The translations under genes and the position numbers were made by a program. Below, one piece after another: positions 1 to 5,496 of a stretch of 8,720 nt of DNA. The DNA is taken from positions 1 through 8,720 of the forward strand of contig DITX01000116.1 of NCBI GenBank assembly GCA_002422225.1, in the 5' to 3' direction. Each line of letters opens with the position of its first letter. The stretch's first letter is position 1. This DNA is from Gammaproteobacteria bacterium UBA6173. Lineage in GTDB: Bacteria > Pseudomonadota > Gammaproteobacteria > Pseudomonadales > Pseudohongiellaceae. Under the pieces are notes generated by a model. That model searched no databases. It was not told the origin of the DNA and saw only the letters and a list, made by a program, of their open reading frames with translations.

Positions 1-278
1 ACATATTGACCGGGGTCGCTGACAACAAACATCAATCCCGTAATGATGTTGAGCCCAAAACCTGCCACGCCGAACCATACCAATGTATGCATAGACTTGA
101 TTGCAATGCCCCTACCAAAGCCCAATAGACGCAAATCAAACAAACCAACAGTGCCCAGCAACAGGGTGAGCCCGATAAAATGCAGCGACTCCACAACGGG
201 CCAGCCCCACTGGGTATTCATAAATGTAAATATACCGCTGCGAAAACCGATGTCCGTCAGAGTTTCAATCAGTGACAT
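1..278 (-). CDS. DUF6644-like integral membrane protein, N-terminal part (cut by left edge)
   Basis: The minus strand is open from an ATG at 278-276 to the window edge, giving 92 codons of the N-terminus with no stop. The protein starts MSLIETLTDIGF. It has a hydrophobic stretch containing VVESLHFIGLTLLLG and LFDLRLLG (about residues 28-53) and a second one containing LVWFGVAGFGLNIITGLMFV (about 65-85), so at least two membrane segments are visible. The order (residue pair before a His, a small-residue helix, then a DLRLLG-type loop, then a second helix with TG near its end) resembles the DUF6644 group of small inner-membrane proteins as I remember it; their function is unknown. The start is supported by GGAGG seven bases upstream of the ATG, the best ribosome-binding site in the window. 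Its start overlaps the end of the degraded frame at 265-732. The family call is from memory and the C-terminus cannot be checked here. Confidence 0.75.
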   Translation of the reverse strand, partial: MSLIETLTDIGFRSGIFTFMNTQWGWPVVESLHFIGLTLLLGTVGLFDLRLLGFGRGIAIKSMHTLVWFGVAGFGLNIITGLMFVVSDPGQY

Positions 279-732
279 GGCTCAGCCTCCAGCGGGTGAA
301 ACTAGCCAGGAGGCCATCAGGGCAGAGTGTGTATAGGCCAGGAATCGACCGGCGAATATGACGGCAAACCTGGCTGCCATCGACAAAAAGGCCAGCCTTT
401 TTGAGTGTGCGCGAGCCATCGGGTTTTAGACAGTTGCATGGTGAGCCATCATGATTCATCTCTGCCATGATCATGACGTAATCATCGTTCTGCACAATTT
501 GGTAATTGTTGTTGTACATCACTGGCAACATGGGTGGTCCGGAAGGGATCTGACCGTTAGCGGGTTCAATGGTGATGGATGAACGGTATTCGCTATTGAT
601 CATCTGTATGCGATCGCCTTCTTCCTTCCAAGTGTCAAAAGATGACTGAGTCGGACTGTTCAGCAACAGTTTGTAACAAACAAGTTTTTGGCGACAAAAG
701 GCAGAGTTTGAGTAGGTAAAAGGCATGGACAA
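265..732 (-). pseudogene. Remnant of a secreted hypothetical protein (GPPMLP/YNNNYQIVQ family)
   Basis: A 155-codon frame starts at a TTG with no good ribosome-binding site. Residues about 35-62 (DTWKEEGDRIQM, then RSSITIEPANGQIP) and 65-95 (GPPMLPVMYNNNYQIVQ, then YVMIMAEMNHD) look like two separate blocks of a family of exported proteobacterial proteins of unknown function. In the members I recall, several dozen residues separate the IP of the first block from GPPMLP, and a long tail with W-GDS-GHW and VVETTNF motifs follows MNHD. Here the two blocks are almost fused, and what follows (SPCNCLKPDGSRTLKK) has no resemblance. A hairpin with A and T tracts at 385-402 lies in this tail, which suggests that it is not coding. 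The resemblance covers only about 448-630. No signal peptide is visible after the TTG. I infer a decayed gene with an internal deletion; a short lineage-specific protein is the alternative. Confidence 0.55.
385..402. terminator. Possible short bidirectional terminator hairpin
   Basis: AAAAAGGC at 385-392 and GCCTTTTT at 395-402 are exact inverted repeats separated by two bases. In RNA this would be about a seven-pair stem with a four-base loop, with a T tract on the 3' side on either strand. It lies on the 3' side of the family-like part of the degraded minus-strand frame and about 107 bases before the DUF6644-like start. A terminator between two formerly separate genes is a reasonable reading, but the stem has only a few G-C pairs and may be weak. 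Confidence 0.35.
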
Positions 733-740
733 ATGCGGCG

Positions 741-768
741 TTGGATGGCAGATTCCTGTTCCAATAAA
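741..768 (+). promoter_or_regulatory. Possible promoter of the DUF5916 gene
   Basis: TTGGAT at 741-746 and AATAAA at 763-768 are separated by 16 bp, which would start transcription roughly 35 bases before the TTG start codon at 810. The match to a sigma-70 promoter is moderate. The A-rich run at 766-773 makes chance matches likely, so this is only a candidate. Nothing else regulatory is evident between 733 and 809. Confidence 0.25.
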
Positions 769-809
769 AAAAATGCCTGCTAACCAATATCACCGACGGG
801 AATGCTGTT

Positions 810-3248
810 TTGAACTCCTTGTATCGCCTTTCTCTTGCCGGAATGATTTCCGTGTACATGACACAGGGGGCACTGGCTCAGCCACTGTCCGCCGGAATTA
901 ACCTGAATGATGGCAGCTATCAGGGTCGCGTAGGTCGCGAACTGAAGTTGCAACTGACCAAAATGCCCGATGATGTGGCCATTGATATCGACGGACAAGT
1001 GGACGATGCCGTCTGGTCACGTGTCCCAACATTCAGTGGTATGGGCGTTGTTGAGCCAGAAACCCTGGCGCCTGCACCTTTCGATACTCGGTTGCGTGTT
1101 TTCTACAATACACGTGGCCTCTACATGAGTGCCGAGATGGATCAGCCGCCTGAAACCCTAGTTCGTCGCATCAGCGCCCGTGATAACAGTGAACTCACCC
1201 GTGATCGCCTGTCGATCACGCTGGATACGTCAGGCGAAGGCCAGTTTGGATACTGGGTCAGTCTGGCGCTGGGCGATAACCAGGTGGATGGCACTATTCT
1301 GCCAGAGCGTCAGTACAGCCGGCAGTGGGACGGTGCCTGGTATGGCGCTACGTCTGAGACAGCAACAGGCTGGTCTGCGGAGTACTACATTCCTTGGGGA
1401 CAACTTGCCATGCCGTTCCGCGAAGGTACCCGCGAAATTGGTATTTACGCAGAGCGTATCGTGGCGCACCTGGATCAAAATTATGCCTGGCCTGCCATTG
1501 CCAAATCAGATGCTATTTTTCTGAGTAATTTCCCGTTGTTGCAGCTGGAGGGCGTCAACCCGCGTCAGCAATGGAGTCTGTTTCCGTCGGTTGCATCGAC
1601 CTATGATGAAATTGACAATGATTGGACGCACCGCACCGGGGTCGATGTGTTCTGGCGCCCGTCCTCCAACTTTCAGATGACAGCTACTTTGAATCCGGAT
1701 TTTGGTTCCGCGGAGGCTGATGATGTTGATGTCAACCTGACGGCCAGTGAAACCTTTTTTCCTGAAAAGCGATTGTTTTTTCAGGAAGGTCAGGAAATAT
1801 TTAATACCTCCGCGCGCTCCAATGGCAGCACGGGTAAGCGTTTTACCATTTTGAATACCCGACGCATCGGCGGGCGTCCGCGTGCGCCTACATTGCCGGC
1901 GGGAGTAAGCCTTTCGCAGCGCGAGCGCCTGCAGACTGCTGATCTGCTGGGCGCAGTCAAAGCCACCGGTCAGGTCGGCAGCTTCCGTTATGGTGTACTG
2001 GCTGCCAGCGAAGACGATACGCGATTCCGTGGCAATGATGGTAATCGTTATGAGCAAACCGGGCGCGATTTCACAGCATTCCGAGTGCTTTATGAAGATC
2101 AGGGCGGCGGTGCTGCCTATCGTGGTCTTGGTTATATTGGCACGCTGGTGGCGCACGATGATTCGGATGCAGCCGTACACGCAATCGATTTCAAATACCT
2201 GACGCATGGTGGCATCTGGAGATTTGATGGCCAGGTGGTTACCTCGGATTCTGATCAGAAAGGCCAAGGATACGGCGCATTTACGGACATCATTTATACC
2301 CCTCGCGTAGGCTTCAAGCACACATTGAACCTGACCTACCTGGATGACACTGTCGATATCAACGATTTTGGTTTTCAGGAACGTAATAATGCCATAGAGG
2401 CTTGGTACCGCTTTGAATGGGTAAAAACCGGTCTGACTCGCGTGCGTGACATCCGGGTGAACCCGTTCCTGCGTTATGAGGAGAACATGGACGGTGATCG
2501 CACCAATAATGCAATTCCCGTTATCAGCACGACGGTCACCTTGAATAATTTGGCGCGCGTGAACTTAAACTTCCAGCACTTCCCTAAACGTTATGATGAT
2601 CTGAATAGTTTTGGTAATGGCTCTTTTGCAACGCGCGAACGCACCAATTTCAGTGCCAGTTATTCAACCAATGCTGCCGCCGCAGTCAGTTACAACTATG
2701 GCGCTGGACGTTCTACAGAGTTTGCTGGAGGTTACAGCGAAAAATATGACGCAAGCATAACGTGGAGACCCGTGCCAAATTTCAGTATGAGCGGAGGATT
2801 AACTTACCAGGATCGAGATGGTTGGTTATTGCACCAAGGTGGTCAGGACTTCACAACTTTTCAGACCAATCAGTGGGAAACCAGTTTCAAGATGGAGTAC
2901 TTCATTTCTGCACGTCAGCAACTCACCGTGGGGCTGCAGTGGGTAGGCATCAAAGCGGAAGAAGACCGCTTCTTTATACTGCCTAAGGATGCGCCAACTC
3001 GGAGTCGAGATTTGGTGGAAGGTGCAAAACCTGCTGGTCCAACCGACAGTTTTTCAATCTCCAACATGAACTTCCAGATTCGTTACCGTTGGGAAATTGC
3101 GCCGCTGTCTGACCTGTTTGTGGTCTACTCACGCGCGGGTAATCAGCGTCGTACCCTGCTCAACTTTGGAGATCAGTTTGACAACGTCTGGGAAGAACCG
3201 CTGGACAGCAAGCTGGTGATCAAGCTGCGCTATCGACTGGGAACCTGA
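810..3248 (+). CDS. DUF5916 outer-membrane protein with N-terminal CBM9-like domain
   Basis: This 812-residue protein begins with a probable Sec signal peptide: MNSLYR, a hydrophobic core LSLAGMISVYM, and a cleavage-like ALAQ around residues 21-24. Residues about 50-240 resemble a family 9 carbohydrate-binding (DOMON-like) domain, starting at DGQVDDAVWS (61-70) and including a GWSAEYYIPW segment (187-196). From about 250 to the end it follows DUF5916, with the family's hallmark at 291-331: TATLNPDFGSAEADD, then FFPEKRLFFQEGQEIF. The remainder is rich in alternating polar and aromatic strands and ends VIKLRYRLGT, consistent with a C-terminal outer-membrane beta-barrel. Such proteins are annotated as carbohydrate-binding family 9 proteins, but no substrate is established that I know of. 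The start is TTG at 810 with GGGA eight bases upstream; the first in-frame ATG (843) would remove most of the signal peptide. The frame is open only from 768. Its stop lies 2 bp from the convergent MocR stop. No neighbour points to a pathway. Confidence 0.88.
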   Translation: MNSLYRLSLAGMISVYMTQGALAQPLSAGINLNDGSYQGRVGRELKLQLTKMPDDVAIDIDGQVDDAVWSRVPTFSGMGVVEPETLAPAPFDTRLRVFYNTRGLYMSAEMDQPPETLVRRISARDNSELTRDRLSITLDTSGEGQFGYWVSLALGDNQVDGTILPERQYSRQWDGAWYGATSETATGWSAEYYIPWGQLAMPFREGTREIGIYAERIVAHLDQNYAWPAIAKSDAIFLSNFPLLQLEGVNPRQQWSLFPSVASTYDEIDNDWTHRTGVDVFWRPSSNFQMTATLNPDFGSAEADDVDVNLTASETFFPEKRLFFQEGQEIFNTSARSNGSTGKRFTILNTRRIGGRPRAPTLPAGVSLSQRERLQTADLLGAVKATGQVGSFRYGVLAASEDDTRFRGNDGNRYEQTGRDFTAFRVLYEDQGGGAAYRGLGYIGTLVAHDDSDAAVHAIDFKYLTHGGIWRFDGQVVTSDSDQKGQGYGAFTDIIYTPRVGFKHTLNLTYLDDTVDINDFGFQERNNAIEAWYRFEWVKTGLTRVRDIRVNPFLRYEENMDGDRTNNAIPVISTTVTLNNLARVNLNFQHFPKRYDDLNSFGNGSFATRERTNFSASYSTNAAAAVSYNYGAGRSTEFAGGYSEKYDASITWRPVPNFSMSGGLTYQDRDGWLLHQGGQDFTTFQTNQWETSFKMEYFISARQQLTVGLQWVGIKAEEDRFFILPKDAPTRSRDLVEGAKPAGPTDSFSISNMNFQIRYRWEIAPLSDLFVVYSRAGNQRRTLLNFGDQFDNVWEEPLDSKLVIKLRYRLGT

Positions 3249-3250
3249 TA

Positions 3251-4645
3251 TCAAATCAGCTTGGCGAGGGTGATCAGCGCCCGCTCAAGGCGCGCATCCC
3301 AGCGCACCGCACAGTTCAGCCGCAGGCAATGATTGTATTTGCCTGCGGCTGAAAACATGTCACCAGGCGCAAAACTAACACCGGAATCCAGTGCGGCTTC
3401 CATCAAACTCATGGTGTCTTGAGCCCCCGGTAGTTCCAGCCACAACACAAATCCTCCAGCCGGTCTGCTGACACGCGTTTCGCGTGGGAACAGTTGTGCA
3501 ACTCTGTCGGTCATGCGTGCCACGGCTTTGGCATATTCCATGGCGGAATTGCGCAGACTGCGCTCAAAGTGGCCGTGTTGTAAAAAGTGCGCCAAGGCTA
3601 GCTGAGATGGCGTGTTCACCGACAATGTATTTATGAACTGTAAATATCTGGCTTTTTCAAACTGCGCGCCAGGCACTAGCCAGCCAACCCGCATACCTGC
3701 TGACAGGGTTTTAGAAGAGGAAGAGCAATAATAGACCAGTCCATCTGTATCCCAGCGTTTGATGGGCGAGGGGCGGCGTCCATTAAATGGCAGGTCGCCA
3801 TAGATATCATCTTCAACCAGCGGCACTTTGTGTTTGTTAAGGCAATACATCAGCGCTTGTTTACGATCATCTGCCATACAAACGCCTAATGGATTGGAAA
3901 AATTGCTCACCAGAATCAACGCCGCTACCGGCCAGCGCTCCAGCGCCATCTCTAAGGCATCCAGTGAAATACCGGTGACCGGATCGGTTGGTATTTCCAG
4001 TGCTTTCAGGCCCAGTGACTCAATCACCTGCAGCAATCCATAGTAGGTAGGCGACTCCACAGCCACGGTATCGCCGCGCTTGGTCAGCAGTTGCAAAGCG
4101 ATGTGCATGGCTTCCTGGCAACTGTTGGTGATCAGAACCTCATTCTGCGTGACTTGACACTGATGACCGGCGAGTCGACGTGCAATTTGTGCACGCAACT
4201 CCGGTGCACCGGGAGGAAACTCATAACCCATACAACGTCTGCGCTGTGTGCGCAGCACATGGTGAAATGCGCGCTCCATGACCGCAACAGGCAGAAAATC
4301 CGCATCGGGCACGGCGGCGCCCAGATTAACGATATCCGGATCATTCACGGCCTGCAGCAGACGCAGCACGCGTTCTTGGCCGGTCACAGCGCGGGGTTTG
4401 GTGCTGGTTTTGCCAGGCCGGGGTGCAGCTCTTTGGGCAGGAGGCAGGCGAACAAAATACCCTGCGCGCGGACGCGCCTCAAGCAAACCGCGCTGTTCCA
4501 ATTCACGGCAGGCATTCACAGCAGTGGAGACACTGACGTCGTGCTGCAGACTGAGTTGACGCACACCGGGCAGCCGAGTGCCAACTTCGTAGATGTTTTC
4601 GCCAATCAGACTCTGCAGACGATCGGCCAGTTGCTGGTAAAGCAT
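3251..4645 (-). CDS. MocR/GntR-family transcriptional regulator with aminotransferase-like domain
   Basis: The protein has 464 residues from the ATG at 4645-4643, which has GGAG eight bases upstream. A TTG 75 bases further up would add 25 residues unlike the family and run into the operator region, so I reject it. Residues about 1-67 are a GntR winged helix-turn-helix (GTRLPGVRQLS, SVSTAVNACRELEQRGLLE, RAGYFV). After a proline- and arginine-rich linker (68-90), residues about 100-464 have the fold-type I aminotransferase domain: Asn251 in SNPLG, Asp279 and Tyr282 in EDDIY, the PLP lysine Lys312 in SSSKTLSAGMRVGW, and the carboxylate-binding Arg442 in LRLN. All key cofactor residues are present, so it should bind PLP. 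MocR proteins are known to act as regulators that sense PLP-linked amino compounds. It is divergent from a LysE exporter across a shared control region, which makes that exporter its likely target; the effector is unknown. A perfect 15-bp inverted repeat lies near its 3' end. Confidence 0.92.
   Translation of the reverse strand: MLYQQLADRLQSLIGENIYEVGTRLPGVRQLSLQHDVSVSTAVNACRELEQRGLLEARPRAGYFVRLPPAQRAAPRPGKTSTKPRAVTGQERVLRLLQAVNDPDIVNLGAAVPDADFLPVAVMERAFHHVLRTQRRRCMGYEFPPGAPELRAQIARRLAGHQCQVTQNEVLITNSCQEAMHIALQLLTKRGDTVAVESPTYYGLLQVIESLGLKALEIPTDPVTGISLDALEMALERWPVAALILVSNFSNPLGVCMADDRKQALMYCLNKHKVPLVEDDIYGDLPFNGRRPSPIKRWDTDGLVYYCSSSSKTLSAGMRVGWLVPGAQFEKARYLQFINTLSVNTPSQLALAHFLQHGHFERSLRNSAMEYAKAVARMTDRVAQLFPRETRVSRPAGGFVLWLELPGAQDTMSLMEAALDSGVSFAPGDMFSAAGKYNHCLRLNCAVRWDARLERALITLAKLI
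3315..3353. repeat. Perfect 15-bp inverted repeat within the MocR gene 3' end
   Basis: TTCAGCCGCAGGCAA at 3315-3329 and TTGCCTGCGGCTGAA at 3339-3353 are exact reverse complements around a nine-base spacer. The stem is GC-rich and would be very stable in RNA from either strand. It sits inside the MocR coding sequence, covering the codons for SAAGKYNHCLRL including Arg442, and begins 67 bases past the stop of the convergent DUF5916 gene. No T tract follows on either strand, so it is not a classic intrinsic terminator. It could still stop or protect the 3' end of the DUF5916 transcript, or be a protein-binding palindrome. Confidence 0.8.
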
Positions 4646-4691
4646 GATGCACGCTCCGTATCTTTCTTTTTTCAGGCTAATGCAAGTGCGG

Positions 4692-4720
4692 GTTATTTTG
4701 ACGGTACAGACGCTGCTCAA
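4692..4720 (-). promoter_or_regulatory. Candidate promoter of the MocR gene
   Basis: On the minus strand TTGAGC (4720-4715) and AATAAC (4697-4692) are 17 bp apart, matching four of six consensus bases in each box. Transcription would begin near 4685 and leave a leader of about 40 bases before the ATG. One TACAGACG repeat lies inside the spacer and another just upstream of the -35 box, which is where an autorepressor would bind. This is inferred from sequence alone. Confidence 0.4.
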
Positions 4721-4787
4721 TTAGGCAGTACAGACGTATTGCTTTCATAACTGTACCGGTTCAAATTTCATATTTTATATCTGTATT
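4703..4787. promoter_or_regulatory. Probable MocR operator cluster (repeated GTACAG sites)
   Basis: Between the divergent MocR and LysE genes, GTACAGACG occurs twice in the same orientation, at 4704-4712 and 4728-4736. An inverted copy, CTGTACC, lies at 4751-4757. Counted as seven-base units (GGTACAG, AGTACAG, CTGTACC) their centres are 4706, 4730 and 4754, exactly 24 bp apart each time. A fourth, weaker inverted copy CTGTATT is at 4781-4787. The third copy also sits in an imperfect palindrome TGTACCGGTTCA (4752-4763). MocR regulators are known to bind pairs of repeats in divergent promoter regions, so these are the best candidates for its operators; binding itself is inferred. Confidence 0.6.
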
Positions 4788-4789
4788 GT
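4760..4789 (+). promoter_or_regulatory. Candidate promoter of the LysE exporter gene
   Basis: TTCAAA (4760-4765) and TATTGT (4784-4789) are 18 bp apart in an AT-rich stretch and point towards the exporter. The third operator-like copy abuts the -35 box and the fourth overlaps the -10 box, so a bound MocR protein could activate or block here. Several other AT-rich hexamers nearby could equally serve as the -10 box, so confidence is low. Confidence 0.3.
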
Positions 4790-4855
4790 TTAACGCTGTC
4801 TATTCAGAATGCACACATCCTGAAACAACACTGATGAATAGGACACGCAAGCAAA

Positions 4856-5479
4856 ATGCCGATAGAGCAATTGATAGCCTTGATGGGATTTGTGGTGGTG
4901 ATGACTGGGACGCCGGGGCCCAACAACATGATGTTGCTGGCATCGGGCGCCAATTTCGGTTTCCGCCGCTCTATCCCTCATATTCTAGGTATTACCATAG
5001 GCTGCCAGATTCTGCTGCTTTCCATTGCGCTGGGACTGGGGCAGCTGTTAACCCGGTTTCCAATACTGGAGATGGTGTTGAAAATTTTGTGTGGCGGCGC
5101 ATTGTTATACCTGACCTGGATGCTGATCAAACCAGCGTTTGCGCCCACACCCGTTGTTGTGCAGTCAGACAAAGATCATACGCCTGTAGTGACAAAACCC
5201 TTGAGTTTTTGGCAAGCGGCCATGTTTCAATGGGTTAACCCAAAAGCCTGGATGATGATGCTGACGGCCATTGCGACCTACACACAACCTCAAACCATGT
5301 GGGCTAATACCTTGATGATAGGTTTTCTTTTTGCCGTGCTGGGTATGCCGGTGATCAGTATGTGGAACCTGTTTGGTGCCAGTTTGCGGGCATTTTTGCT
5401 GGATCCGCTGAAAGCACGCGTGTTTAATCTGGTGATGGGTGTACTGTTGTTGGGGTCTATGTATCCGTTGTTTCAGTGA
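4856..5479 (+). CDS. LysE/RhtB-family amino-acid-type exporter
   Basis: This 207-residue inner-membrane protein has the usual length and features of the LysE/RhtB exporters, which expel amino acids or their analogues using the membrane gradient. The signature TPGPNNMMLLASG follows the first hydrophobic helix (residues 18-30). A second helix pair covers about 42-63 and 70-92, a charged loop (SDKDH) lies at 104-108, and the second family motif QWVNPKAW is at 125-132. Further helices cover about 150-172 and 187-204, giving about six. The ATG at 4856 gives the family's normal N-terminus; the only Shine-Dalgarno-like sequence is AGGA twelve bases upstream, so initiation may be inefficient. It is divergent from the MocR gene and probably controlled by it. 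The substrate cannot be told from sequence. It converges on sbcC across 17 bp with no clear terminator in the gap. Confidence 0.92.
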   Translation: MPIEQLIALMGFVVVMTGTPGPNNMMLLASGANFGFRRSIPHILGITIGCQILLLSIALGLGQLLTRFPILEMVLKILCGGALLYLTWMLIKPAFAPTPVVVQSDKDHTPVVTKPLSFWQAAMFQWVNPKAWMMMLTAIATYTQPQTMWANTLMIGFLFAVLGMPVISMWNLFGASLRAFLLDPLKARVFNLVMGVLLLGSMYPLFQ

Positions 5480-5496
5480 AGGATTGTTTTAATGAA

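Noticed and set aside
282..419. A 45-codon minus-strand frame (MARAHSKRLAFLSM...) with a hydrophobic stretch, ending 3 bp before the DUF6644-like start
   Set aside because: It has no ribosome-binding site and no recognisable family, and it overlaps the degraded frame; chance is the simpler explanation.
1759..1787. Ten-bp exact inverted repeat, TTCCTGAAAA and TTTTCAGGAA, inside the DUF5916 gene
   Set aside because: It is explained by the codons for the conserved FFPEKRLFFQEG motif, where Phe and Glu codons mirror each other.
1506..2321. A 271-codon open frame on the minus strand inside the DUF5916 gene
   Set aside because: It is the antisense shadow of a well-supported coding region and shows no recognisable motif.
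4646..4720. A 25-residue N-terminal extension of the MocR protein from a TTG at 4720
   Set aside because: The ATG at 4645 has a good ribosome-binding site and gives the family's normal start; the extension would translate the promoter and operator region.
4091..4750. A 219-codon plus-strand frame opposite the MocR gene
   Set aside because: It is antisense to conserved aminotransferase motifs; the composition of the real gene explains the absence of stops.
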